DNA of 64,000 bases from the NCBI GenBank assembly GCA_963815305.1, contig CAWFFW010000001.1, positions 434,001 to 498,000 on the forward strand, written 5' to 3'. This document shows positions 20,001-26,739 of this stretch, in pieces (the first letter of the stretch is position 1; every line of letters begins with the position of its first letter). The notes under the pieces were generated by a model. That model saw only the letters and a program-made list of their open reading frames with translations. It did no database searches and was not told the DNA's origin. This DNA is from CAXBID01 sp963815305 (lineage in GTDB: Bacteria > Bacteroidota > Bacteroidia > Flavobacteriales > Flavobacteriaceae). Both the position numbers and the translations under genes were made by a program.

Positions 20001-20613
20001 TTAATGTAGACATGATTTCTTGAAAAGATACATCAAAAGTTAAAGGCGCAAATTGTAAAGTTCGAGTACCTCTTTTGCTTATGGAGTTTTTATTTTGCCA
20101 GTGAATAAGATTTGTAGATGCTTCCCCACCCATACATACGCCTTTTGGCTCTCCTGTTGACCCCGAAGTATATAAAATATAAGTTGAATTTTGCGACGTT
20201 GATGTTTGGTCTACTCCATTAATAACATTAACAGGAGTATCGCTAATTAATTTTAAGCCCATATCCAAAACATGCGTTTCATCAGATTTGGACGATAGGC
20301 AAAATGAAATTTCTGAATTTTTAATGATACTTTTTAATCTGCTTTTTGGATAAGAAAAATCAATGGGTAAGTATGCTTTACCGGCTTTTAAAATGGCTAA
20401 CATAAAAACTAATTGAAAAATACCTCTAGTAGTTGGGAGGCCAATTATGTTTTCATTTTTAGCAGAATGTAAAATGGCATGGTGTGTTTTTGATATTTCA
20501 GTTTCTAATTCCTTGTATGTGAGTTTGTTATTTTCAAAAATAACGCAAGTGTCCTCTGGATACAATTTAGCAGCTTGTTCAAAAAGCGAATATGGGGTAT
20601 AATTATTGCTCAT
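14008..20613 (-). CDS. hybrid NRPS/PKS: A-T-KS-AT-T-aminotransferase
   Basis: 2201 residues. Domain order: adenylation (about 10-500; YTSGSTGEPKG at 148-158), thiolation (about 515-585; GGTS serine 547), ketosynthase (605-1030; Cys776 in HSACSTS, His912 in EAHGTAT, His951 in NMGHLTAAAG), acyltransferase (about 1125-1420; GHSIGE with Ser1224; HAFH 1320-1323, the malonyl-CoA type), thiolation (about 1515-1585; Ser1550 in LGLDSL), a low-complexity linker with a Gln/Leu-rich helix, and a PLP-dependent class III aminotransferase of the glutamate-1-semialdehyde aminomutase type (about 1735-2140; Lys1979 in TYGKVIGGG). There is no ketoreductase and no N-terminal condensation domain. It should activate an amino acid, extend it once with malonate and convert the beta-ketone to a beta-amine, as in the mycosubtilin/iturin logic. 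It is the first gene of the operon. Confidence 0.93.
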   Translation of the reverse strand: MSNNYTPYSLFEQAAKLYPEDTCVIFENNKLTYKELETEISKTHHAILHSAKNENIIGLPTTRGIFQLVFMLAILKAGKAYLPIDFSYPKSRLKSIIKNSEISFCLSSKSDETHVLDMGLKLISDTPVNVINGVDQTSTSQNSTYILYTSGSTGEPKGVCMGGEASTNLIHWQNKNSISKRGTRTLQFAPLTFDVSFQEIMSTLSTGGTLVLIHEDLRLDMIALLNLIVTKKINRLFLPFVALQALAEVAISLDTYPSSLNEIMTAGEQLKITPQIITLFKKLKNCILYNQYGPTEAHVVTELKLEGHPDHWPTLPSIGKPISNTSILILDAEFKPVPNGEIGELYISGICLAEGYLNNQDMTDEKFFNWESPEGKIIRVYRTGDIARYQLDGNIEFLGRQDEQVKISGHRIELAEVEMALNSITNVKQAVVITSQYSEKQTQLIAYIQSENNLIDLNVLRQKVSLILPKYMLPSFYVVIENFPLTSSGKIDRKSLPLPNQTRPDSAPLYKKPTSTIEKNITAVWIDILGFDKIGVDDNFFELGGTSLLAQKSVLNIRQKYNYKLPVTKLYQFPTIKDIASYLEPNKQTNTDEAVLNNIKMPLSKDVAIIGMSGKFPGAQSIDELWEVLKHGKETISFFSEDELDVTIPKTLRTDPNYVKARGIVPTVKNFDASFFGLNPKLAEVMDPQQRLFLEIAWETLEQSGHLPFHYDGRIGVYAGTGMNTYYKNNILPNKDLIDSIGYLQTDSVNEKDYIASRTAYHLNLKGPAVSVHSACSTSLLAIAEAVKAIRSGQCDIALAGGSNIHAPMHSGHLYQEGSILSPDGHCRPFDERAKGTVFSDGAGVILLKNLEAAKKDGDFIYGIVKGVGVNNDGGAKGSFSAPSVDGQAEAIVRAHHDAQVPASSISYIEAHGTATPLGDPIEIEGLQTAFGEQKNKNYCAIGSLKSNMGHLTAAAGVAGLIKTILALNYRKIPPSLGYTKPNPAIDFDNSPFYVNTKLRDWDIEDGARRAGISSFGVGGTNVHIVVEEYSNELPEVSVSNRPVQLVTWSAKTENSLNKYGEKLGDYLNKDTSLVLADVAYSLKKTRDNFNHRKFVLAANTIEALEFLVNKENNTQNSKHLKAVPNELIFLFPGQGAQYLQMGKALYEHEAIFRKAFDTCSAYLLNTLNLDIKQIIFPKNHNEDAENLLKDTQFTQPALFVIEYALAKLWMSWGVTPTAFCGHSIGEFVGAHLAGVFSLEEALKLITTRGKLVSALPEGSMLSVRLPEEDLLELLPSNLCIAAVNSDRLCVVSGKTETIQGFIDILKKQEIPHRFLATSHAFHSTMMNPVLETFKKEVEKINLKTPNKPIISTVTGSWLKDSEATDPNYWTNHLRATVQFSKAMDTILKLEEGILLEVGPGKALTTLASQKGASKLMTVLPSLPIPKENENAYPALLNTLGHLWLNGLGPDWDAFYAVETRQKLKLPSYVFDRKPCWINPLVSEQIINTSPLVTDKTHINGELIERTHNSIPMRKPIILNKISELILNASGIEVEHTDMNYSFLELGLDSLILTQIAIACKKAFNSPISFRQLNEELSTPNLLATHLDESLPAHLFAPAPTVTQTNNIPKPAIVPSIHNNSSSQDNTSLGLIAQQLQLLGQQVELLQGRGATINPPLSSTSNFETPPLETYSNMLSEEEKLEHKKPFGASPRIEKQSKELNDKQLTFLEKLISSYNHKTKGSKNYAQKHRANMADPRVVSGFKPLTKELIYPIVIEKSAGNKLWDIDGNQYIDALNGFGSSLFGHQPDFIKEALHNQIESGFEVGPQHPLAGEVCNLLCEFTGQDRAGLCNTGSEAVLGAMRIARTVTGRSLIVAFSGSYHGINDEGIVRGSKKMMSFPAAAGIMPEAVKNVLVLDYGTEESLNIIRERAHELAAVLVEPVQSRRPEFQPIEFLREVRNITTQSNTALIFDEVITGFRMHPGGIQGMYDIKADIGTYGKVIGGGLSIGAIVGKKEYMDALDGGHWNYGDDSYPDVGVTYFAGTFVRHPLALASAKASLEFMKDKGPKLQENLNVMTEGMAIALNRVFKNQNLPMEIMYFGSLWRLKFLEEIPYSELLFVLLREKGIHIWDGFPCFLTLAYTQDDINTIVNAFEEAIDDLVHGGIFGSDTTKQIEETPRKTTSHSINKPPVPHARLGIDEDGNPAWFVKDDNKKDEYIKINL

Positions 20614-20882
20614 ATCTTTAGAATTATAGATAATTACAGTCTTTTTATATAATAAATTAATTATCTAAAATGTGACTAAATTATATTCTTTTAGAGGGAG
20701 GAGGATTAAGTAACTACTAAACGAAAATAATATTAATTAGCATGAAAAACAAAGGATTTTCTTTATACAGCTATTATTTACGTTTAACTGACTATGAGAG
20801 CAATAAAATCTAAAATTTATCAAAAATTGTTTTCAATTTATAAGAAATTAAAAGCTAATTGAGGAAAACAGATGATAAATTA

Positions 20883-20899
20883 TAAAGTGCGCACGAGAA
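20883..20899. repeat. attL, 17-bp direct repeat
   Basis: TAAAGTGCGCACGAGAA, identical to 28001-28017. It duplicates the acceptor-stem end of tRNA-Leu(GAG) and marks the outer boundary of the element on the recombinase side. Confidence 0.88.
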
Positions 20900-21036
20900 T
20901 AACACAAACATAATTTTCACTTATTTTCAAAATATTAAAAGTCTTTTTCAAACTACTATAAACAAAGGTTTTTTGGATTGTTCATTGAAACCCTGTTTTT
21001 CATTCATTTTCATTCATTTTCATTTGTTAACAATTA

Positions 21037-21066
21037 TGTGCGCAATTTTAACATAATTTGCGCACA
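21037..21066. promoter_or_regulatory. inverted TGTGCGCAA pair, candidate recombinase arm sites
   Basis: TGTGCGCAA at 21037-21045 and its reverse complement TTGCGCACA at 21058-21066, 12 bases apart, just upstream of the recombinase gene. The same heptamer GTGCGCA occurs in the attachment core and near the right end of the element. It may be an arm-type binding site for the recombinase, an operator for its gene, or both. Confidence 0.5.
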
Positions 21067-21072
21067 ATAAAT

Positions 21073-21080
21073 TATCTTTG
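21073..21080 (+). promoter_or_regulatory. -7-like box upstream of the recombinase gene
   Basis: TATCTTTG fits the Bacteroidota TAnnTTTG box and lies 22 bases before the ATG at 21103. No TTG at a normal -33 distance was found (the nearest leaves a 12-base spacer), so this is a weak call. Confidence 0.3.
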
Positions 21081-21102
21081 ATATGTTCAAATATTTCATA
21101 TC

Positions 21103-22434
21103 ATGGCTACAATCGCATTTGCTTATCGTTCTACTAAAAAAGAAGGGGCTATTCAAGTCCGCTTTTTGTATCGCTTAGAAAACTCTAAAAAGCGTTTTTC
21201 TATTTATGCACCTACTAAATTTGAATTAAAAAAATCATTTTGGGATAGTTATACAGGTGTAAAAGTTGATAAGAAAACTAAAAACATAAAAGAGATAAAG
21301 CCCGCTAAGTTTTCAGGAGATAATAGAGATTTAGCCATTGAACTTGATACGTTTAAAAAGGCTATAAGTGATTTTGTACTAGATGCTTATAATAGTGTGA
21401 AGGACAAATCAATTATAAATAAAGATTGGTTGCTACAAGTTGTACACGAATATTACAACCCACCAAAACCCGAAGTTAAAAATGTAATTCCTGAAAACCT
21501 AATAGAATATATTGATTACTATACCAAAGACCGTAAAAGCGATTTAAGTCAAAATGCACTAAAAAAATGGGGTGTCATTAAAAACAAGCTAAAGCGGTTT
21601 GAAACTTCACAGGGTAAACAATATTTACTAAATGAAATTACCAGCACTTTTAAAAATAGATTATTAGACTATTATATTAATAATCAATATTCAGTTAATA
21701 CAGCACAAAGAGAATTTGCTTATATAAAATCACTTTGTAAACACGCTAGGTTAAAAGGTATGGAAGTTTCGCCTGAAACTGAAGGTTTATCCATTAAAAA
21801 GATTAAGGTTGAAAAGGTGTATTTATCTTTTAAAGAATTAAAGAAAATTCAGGAACTAAATAATTTATCTGAATCATTAGAAAATGCAAAGGACTGGTTA
21901 ATTATTTCGTGTTTCACAGCGCAAAGAGTGAGCGACTTCATGCGATTTAATAAATCAATGGTAAGAAAAGAAAAGAACGTTCCTATTATAGAATTTAGAC
22001 AAGTTAAAACACAAAAAGAAACTACTATTCCGTTATTGCCTGAAGTTATTGAGATTTTAAATAAAAGAGAGGGTGAATTTCCTCGCAAAATTTCAGACCA
22101 AAAGTATAATGATTATATAAAAATAGTATGTGAAAAGGCAGGTATAAATAAGAAAACAAAAGGGAAAAAACGTGTATGTATAGCACCTGAAGACATTAAA
22201 CCTACTAAAAGCCATTACAGAGATTTAGAGGGTGAGTTTGAAAAATGGGAACTTATAAGTAGTCATATTGGAAGACGAAGCTTTGCGACTAATTACTACG
22301 GTAAATTACCTACTACTTATTTGATAGGAATTACAAACCACAGTACCGAAGCACAATTTTTGAACTACATACAAAAAGGAAAAAAAGACCTTGTTTTTGA
22401 TGCCTACGAACAATTAATAAATGCAGAACGATGA
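21103..22434 (+). CDS. int: tyrosine recombinase (element integrase)
   Basis: 443 residues of the Bacteroidota phage-integrase family. There is an N-terminal arm-binding region (FSIYAPTKFELKKSFWDSYT near 30-50), a SAM-like core-binding domain (about 115-225) and a catalytic domain. Catalytic residues are visible: Arg in SCFTAQRVSDF, His and Arg in SSHIGRRSFAT, a later His in GITNHSTEAQ, and the nucleophilic Tyr in FLNYIQK near residue 427. It should excise and insert the element at the tRNA-Leu 3' end. It lies 204 bases inside the left repeat, and its stop overlaps the next start by four bases. Confidence 0.95.
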   Translation: MATIAFAYRSTKKEGAIQVRFLYRLENSKKRFSIYAPTKFELKKSFWDSYTGVKVDKKTKNIKEIKPAKFSGDNRDLAIELDTFKKAISDFVLDAYNSVKDKSIINKDWLLQVVHEYYNPPKPEVKNVIPENLIEYIDYYTKDRKSDLSQNALKKWGVIKNKLKRFETSQGKQYLLNEITSTFKNRLLDYYINNQYSVNTAQREFAYIKSLCKHARLKGMEVSPETEGLSIKKIKVEKVYLSFKELKKIQELNNLSESLENAKDWLIISCFTAQRVSDFMRFNKSMVRKEKNVPIIEFRQVKTQKETTIPLLPEVIEILNKREGEFPRKISDQKYNDYIKIVCEKAGINKKTKGKKRVCIAPEDIKPTKSHYRDLEGEFEKWELISSHIGRRSFATNYYGKLPTTYLIGITNHSTEAQFLNYIQKGKKDLVFDAYEQLINAER

Positions 22435-23105
22435 AAACAGATGATTTAAGATTTTTTGTTTGTGTACATTTTCCAAGATGGATAAGCAAAAGCCCTTTGT
22501 ATTTTGACAATATAAAACCCGAATTGCCTCATTTTATAGATATATTAAAACAATATTTTTCAGCAAATGAGATTGATACATTTAGTATGGATTGGGTTTT
22601 AAATATGACTTCTTTAGATATTCGAAAAAAAGTAAATAAAATAAAGGAAGCTAAGAACGAACTAGAATTTATCATTTGGGAGAATAAAGTAATACAAACA
22701 ATAAACGAGGCTTCAGAAGATGAGTTATTGTTTTATGCAGTAATTATGTATCTTGATTTAAAAGAGCATCCATTTGCAGAAATGTCAATCCTAAGTGAAA
22801 ACCAAGCTAAACCAATAACAAAATACAAATGGTTTGATGTAGGGTTAAAGTTTGCTGATGGCTCTATAAAAGAACATGACAGAGATAAATATTGTAGTTT
22901 TAAAGAAATGACTATTAAATTAGGTTTAGAAAAAAATCAACGTACATATGTTTCTACTACTTATACTAATATTTCTAAAGGAGATAAAAACATATTTGCT
23001 CACTTAAAAAAAATGCAACCTATTTATGATTATTGCATAAAAAATAAAATTATTGTATCTGATTGGTTTTTAAAAGAATACACTAATTTGAAACAAAATG
23101 AATAA
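22431..23105 (+). CDS. unknown element protein, 224 residues
   Basis: Begins MKTDDLRFFVCVHFPRWISK and overlaps the recombinase stop by four bases (ATGA), so the two are translationally coupled. It is a mixed alpha/beta soluble protein rich in Lys, Glu and aromatic residues, with no signal peptide, membrane segment or motif that I recognise. The C-terminal part (about residues 140-220) contains YKWFDVGLKFADGSIKEHD and a Thr/Tyr-rich stretch. Coupling to the integrase gene suggests a role in element maintenance or in controlling recombination, but this is inference from position only. Confidence 0.75.
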   Translation: MKTDDLRFFVCVHFPRWISKSPLYFDNIKPELPHFIDILKQYFSANEIDTFSMDWVLNMTSLDIRKKVNKIKEAKNELEFIIWENKVIQTINEASEDELLFYAVIMYLDLKEHPFAEMSILSENQAKPITKYKWFDVGLKFADGSIKEHDRDKYCSFKEMTIKLGLEKNQRTYVSTTYTNISKGDKNIFAHLKKMQPIYDYCIKNKIIVSDWFLKEYTNLKQNE

Positions 23106-23191
23106 ATTGGTACGCAATTAGTACCGTACCGCCTTTTAGTACCTTTTCATTCGTCATACTTTCGTTTTATATAATTGAAAACGCAGTAGTT

Positions 23192-23485
23192 ATGACAAAT
23201 ACAAATTTATCAATTCACGAATTTTTTAAAATTATAGTTGGCGAAGCTATAAGAGAATCTATACCTAAAACAGCACAGGCAACCGCTGAACTTTTAAAAA
23301 GTGAATTAACCCCCGAAAAAAACAATCTTGATAAATTATTAACACCAAAGGAAGCGAGTGAAGAACTTCGTTGCTCTATTACTAGCTTGTGGCGTTATGA
23401 GAAAGCTGGTAAAGTAAAAAGCAGTACGATTGGTGGAAAACGTTTGTACCAGCGTGCGGACTTGTTAGAAGCACTTAAAAAATAA
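23192..23485 (+). CDS. excisionase-like helix-turn-helix protein
   Basis: 97 residues. The C-terminal half (about 47-97) has the winged helix-turn-helix of excisionase/MerR-type proteins: LLTPKEASEELRCSITSLWR, then YEKAGKVKSSTIGGKRLYQR, ending DLLEALKK. Such proteins in Bacteroidota elements act as recombination directionality factors or control replication genes. It ends 6 bases before the DUF3987 gene, implying co-expression with it. The N-terminal half (FFKIIVGEAIRESIPKTAQ) looks helical and may dimerize. Confidence 0.88.
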   Translation: MTNTNLSIHEFFKIIVGEAIRESIPKTAQATAELLKSELTPEKNNLDKLLTPKEASEELRCSITSLWRYEKAGKVKSSTIGGKRLYQRADLLEALKK

Positions 23486-23491
23486 AGCCCT

Positions 23492-24925
23492 ATGGAGAGT
23501 ATTGACAACCAAGGGCTTAACACTAGCAATGTTACAGGCAAATATAATCAATTATCAGGACTTATAAGTGATTTAGGTCTTGAAATTGATAAGGAAAAGG
23601 AAACAAAGAAAAAAATCAATTTAAAAGATTTGAGTCGTTCCATAGACAGCGAAATGCAAACCGTGGTTAGTGGTTTCCCCTTGGAAGTGTTTCCTGATGC
23701 CTTACAAAAACTGATACAAAGTGCAAAGAATACCAACGGTTTCGACAAAGATTATTTTAGTGCAGGAATACTTTCAGTTTGTGCAACTGCAATTGGTAAC
23801 AGCGGACACATAAATAATGGTAGTTACAAATCAAAACCCATACTTTGGATTTCCATTATTGGAAGCCGTGGAACTGGAAAGACCCACCCTTTAAGTTTTG
23901 CAAAACATCCAATAGAGCAAAAGGATAACCAGTCCTTCATTGAATATCAAAGTTTGATGCTGGAGTATGAGCAAAAGGATAAGGATGCAAAAGGTAAAAA
24001 ACCAAAGTACGCCAAATTCATTTTAAAGGATTTCACACCTGAAAAACTGGCGGAATCCTTACAGTACAATGAAAAGGGAATTTTGATATTTCAAGATGAG
24101 CTGATGCGCTGGATTAATTCCTTTGACCAATACAAAAAAGGGGGCGACCAACAAATGTACCTTGACCTTTTTAACGGCAATGAGTTGACCGTTGACAGGG
24201 TTACTAAAGAACCAATACGCATAACTCAAACCAATGTAAATATTTTGGGCGGGATGCAGCCCGAAATTGTGAAACAGCTTGCTAACAATAACAGGGGCGA
24301 AGATGGTTTTTTGGATAGGTTTCTTTTTGTTTATCCTGAAAATTTAGAACCACATTTGTTTACAGGTGTGGACATTCCCGAAGCGCATAAAGAAAACTAC
24401 AAAAGGTTAATCAATAACCTACTGGAAGCACCACACCAAACTATCAAAACCGATGCTTCAAATATTGAAATGTTCAAACAATGGCAACACAAAAAAGCAA
24501 CGGAGTGTTATAACGATACCTTGGAGCGTTCCATACAGGCGAAAATGGAAACCTATGTTTGGCGTTTGGCTTTGATTATTGAAATGATGCAACAGGCAAT
24601 TACTGGAAGTTTCAATACTTCACTTCAAAACGAAAATTTGGAAAAGGCTATTAGGCTTGTTGAGTATTTCAGATTGAACGCTTTGAGGGTACACGATAAA
24701 ATAATGACCAAAAACCCATTGGAAGATCTCACAGCCTTGCAAATGGATTTATACAAGTCTTTGCCCTATGAATTTAAAAGAGCCGACGTACTGCCTTTAT
24801 TTGAGCAAATGGAAATTGGAATTAGGACGGGCGACCGCTTTTTGAAAAATGAAAAGTTGTTTGATAGTTTCCAAACTTCAAAGGAACTCAAAGCAGGGAA
24901 TTATAAAAAGAAATATCAACAGTAG
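23492..24925 (+). CDS. DUF3987 P-loop ATPase, replication-type
   Basis: 477 residues of the DUF3987 family, common in Bacteroidota integrative elements and phages. A Walker A motif GSRGTGKT is near residues 126-133, and a Walker B-like strand GILIFQDEL is near 196-204. An NVNILGGMQPEIVKQL stretch with downstream DRFLFVYPE follows, as in helicase-like AAA+ proteins. It presumably acts as the element's replicative helicase or initiator. The C-terminus runs to KKYQQ at the border of a repeat cluster. The bases after the stop continue the same 9-base periodicity (WQRRQRRQ in frame after the stop), so the tail may once have been longer. Confidence 0.85.
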   Translation: MESIDNQGLNTSNVTGKYNQLSGLISDLGLEIDKEKETKKKINLKDLSRSIDSEMQTVVSGFPLEVFPDALQKLIQSAKNTNGFDKDYFSAGILSVCATAIGNSGHINNGSYKSKPILWISIIGSRGTGKTHPLSFAKHPIEQKDNQSFIEYQSLMLEYEQKDKDAKGKKPKYAKFILKDFTPEKLAESLQYNEKGILIFQDELMRWINSFDQYKKGGDQQMYLDLFNGNELTVDRVTKEPIRITQTNVNILGGMQPEIVKQLANNNRGEDGFLDRFLFVYPENLEPHLFTGVDIPEAHKENYKRLINNLLEAPHQTIKTDASNIEMFKQWQHKKATECYNDTLERSIQAKMETYVWRLALIIEMMQQAITGSFNTSLQNENLEKAIRLVEYFRLNALRVHDKIMTKNPLEDLTALQMDLYKSLPYEFKRADVLPLFEQMEIGIRTGDRFLKNEKLFDSFQTSKELKAGNYKKKYQQ

Positions 24926-25106
24926 TGGCAAAGACGACAAAGACGGCAAGGATGAGGTTAATAAATTGTATATCAAATGATTATAAAAAATATTGCTTGC
25001 CAAATGTTTGCCAACTTTGCCACCTTTGCCAAACGGTTGCCAAGTACAAAAACCGTGAAAATCCTTATTTTCATTGGAGTTTGCCACCTTTGCCACCTTT
25101 GCCACC
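24925..25106. repeat. iteron-like cluster of TGGCAAA / TTTGCCA repeats
   Basis: Three 9-base units in the TGGCAAAGA orientation lie at about 24925-24952. Eight TTGCCA cores in the opposite orientation start at 24997, 25008, 25017, 25026, 25037, 25081, 25090 and 25099, mostly spaced 9 or 11 bases; the last three are tandem copies of TTTGCCACC. The two halves are inverted relative to each other and could form hairpins. The position between an ATPase gene and a toprim-like gene suggests a replication origin or a regulatory array. Open frames through this region (Cys-Leu or Pro-Leu repeats) are judged by-products of the repeat. Confidence 0.65.
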
Positions 25107-25120
25107 CTCTAAAAAAATAT

Positions 25121-26149
25121 ATGATGAAATACAGATATGAATTTGAAAAAGGGAGCAAAAAACACCGTTGTCCACGATGCACAAAAAAGACCTTTGTTAG
25201 ATATGTAGATAACGAGACAGGGGAATTTTTACCCTTGGAATTTGGACGGTGCGACCGTGAAAATAATTGTGGGTATTGGGGAACACCAAAAGGCGAATAC
25301 TCTAATACTTATGAAGTGAAATTTGTACCACCACCGCCAACCAGTTACCACCCTTTGGAGTTGGTTAAAAAGAGCGGACGGAATTTTAAGCAAAACAATT
25401 TTATCCAATTCCTGAAAACATTGTTTAGTGAAGATGAGGTTAAGGATGCTATTTTGAAATATCTTATAGGTACTTCCAAGCTTTGGAACGGTGCAACAGT
25501 ATTTTGGCAAATAGACAATAAACAAAAAGTAAGGCACGGAAAAATAATGCTATACAATCCCAATACAGGAAAGCGGGCAAAAAATGAGAACGGCAAAGCA
25601 TACATTAACAGCGTTCGCAGTACGTTAAAATTAAATGACTTCAATTTGAAACAATGTTTGTTTGGGTTACACTTAATCAATGAAACGGAAACCCGAACCG
25701 TGGCGGTAATTGAGAGCGAGAAAACAGCCGTTATAATGAGCCTTTTTAAACCTGAATATGTTTGGCTTGCAACTGGAAGCAAACAGGGCTTTAAATATGA
25801 AATGCTGAAACCGCTAAAAGGGTTTAAAATTATATCGTTCCCCGATAAAAGCGAATACACCGATTGGCAGGATAGGACAATGGAATTAAAGGATTTCGGT
25901 TTTGATATTTCCGTTAGCAAATTTTTAGAAGATACAGCCTATGCAGACGGAACGGATTTGGCAGATGTTTATATTGATGAGGTTAGAGCAGAATGCAAGC
26001 CCATGACAAGAGAAACCAATAATACAGTAATGGTAAGAACCAAAGCCGAAAACACAGCCTTAATACTGGCTAAAATCAATCCCGCTTTGCGTAAACTGAT
26101 AACAGAATTTGAATTGACTGACACCAACGGGCAATTAATAAACGTGTAA
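25121..26149 (+). CDS. toprim-like protein with N-terminal zinc finger, primase-type
   Basis: 342 residues from the ATG at 25121. The same frame is open from 24977, but that extension only translates the repeat array and lacks conservation-like character, so I prefer the later start (an ATG pair at 25121 and 25124). Near the N-terminus are CPRCTKKT and CDRENNCGYW, a four-cysteine zinc-binding pattern as in primases. A toprim-like core follows: VAVIESEKTAVIMS with the acidic residue, GSKQG, then ISFPDKSEYTDW and DGTDLADVY. Pairs of DUF3987 and this kind of protein recur in Bacteroidota elements. It likely primes or assists element replication. Confidence 0.78.
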   Translation: MMKYRYEFEKGSKKHRCPRCTKKTFVRYVDNETGEFLPLEFGRCDRENNCGYWGTPKGEYSNTYEVKFVPPPPTSYHPLELVKKSGRNFKQNNFIQFLKTLFSEDEVKDAILKYLIGTSKLWNGATVFWQIDNKQKVRHGKIMLYNPNTGKRAKNENGKAYINSVRSTLKLNDFNLKQCLFGLHLINETETRTVAVIESEKTAVIMSLFKPEYVWLATGSKQGFKYEMLKPLKGFKIISFPDKSEYTDWQDRTMELKDFGFDISVSKFLEDTAYADGTDLADVYIDEVRAECKPMTRETNNTVMVRTKAENTALILAKINPALRKLITEFELTDTNGQLINV

Positions 26150-26172
26150 TGTTTAATTAAATCACATATAAA

Positions 26173-26433
26173 ATGAAAAGCACACAGTTAGAAATTATTG
26201 AAAGTACAGATGATAAATTAAATGGGTTTCTTTTAGACCTGAAGCAAACAAAGGATATGTATTACACTTGTCTAAAAACTAAAATTATTGTTATTGATAC
26301 TCATAACGAAGTAGAACAAATGATAAAGGAGTATGAAGATACTGGTAGTATGGTTTTTTGGGATTTGCATCTAACGGTTATATTAAATAATGCATTAATC
26401 TTTATTGATAAAGTGAGTTTTAAAACAAGTTAA
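26173..26433 (+). CDS. unknown small element protein, 86 residues
   Basis: Begins MKSTQLEIIESTDDKLNGFL. It is acidic and soluble, without signal or membrane segment, and I recognise no family. It lies 23 bases after the toprim-like gene and 15 before the next gene in the same direction, consistent with one operon. Coding potential is supported by position and by a clean open frame, not by homology. Confidence 0.6.
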   Translation: MKSTQLEIIESTDDKLNGFLLDLKQTKDMYYTCLKTKIIVIDTHNEVEQMIKEYEDTGSMVFWDLHLTVILNNALIFIDKVSFKTS

Positions 26434-26448
26434 ATTAACATAGGTAAC

Positions 26449-26739
26449 ATGGGAGGTTTTAATAATAAAGAATTAGCAAAACGGGCAGGTAAAAAGTCAA
26501 GCCGTGCGGGTGTGAGCGATAAAATATCTATGCAGACCAGGGAGCATTTTCAAATGTTGGTTGAAGCCAATTTGTCAAGATTGCAAGAAGATATAAACAG
26601 TTTAGAACCCAAAGACAGGGTAAAAGTTATAATGGAATTAGCCACGTTTATTTTGCCTAGACTAAACGCAATTGATATAACCACAGGGGGCGAACAATTA
26701 GAAAGATTCGTCACCATTAATATTGAAGATAATGAGTAG
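26449..26739 (+). CDS. small DUF5681-like element protein
   Basis: 96 residues. It starts with a glycine/lysine-rich basic head (NNKELAKRAGKKSSRAGVSD) followed by a helical part with LSRLQEDINSLEPKDRVKVI and MELATFILPRLNAI. This layout matches small proteins found in Bacteroidota phages and integrative elements, sometimes grouped with DUF5681 and lying near packaging genes. Here there is no terminase beside it, so a packaging role is doubtful. It overlaps the next gene by eight bases. Family attribution is from pattern memory and is moderate. Confidence 0.65.
   Translation: MGGFNNKELAKRAGKKSSRAGVSDKISMQTREHFQMLVEANLSRLQEDINSLEPKDRVKVIMELATFILPRLNAIDITTGGEQLERFVTINIEDNE

Larger units (their letters stand above)
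20614..21102. other. upstream region of the biosynthetic operon, containing the left attachment site
   Basis: A 489-base gap between the divergent biosynthetic operon and the recombinase gene. Bases 20614-20882 belong to the host side and should carry the operon promoter; I found no convincing box pair. From 20883 on lies the mobile element: the attachment repeat, then an inverted pair of GTGCGCA motifs and a -7-like box before the recombinase. A run of CATTCATTTT repeats occupies about 21000-21023. Confidence 0.6.

Noticed and set aside
20905..20930. Minus-strand promoter boxes for the biosynthetic operon (CAAACATA with CAA 15 bases further, read on the plus strand)
   Set aside because: The spacer is shorter than usual, the site is about 290 bases upstream and lies inside the mobile element, so it is unconvincing.
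24925..25140. Small proteins with CQLC and LPPLPP or AKVAKVA repeats on both strands
   Set aside because: They are translations of the 9-base repeat array in several frames at once, which argues for a DNA-level function.
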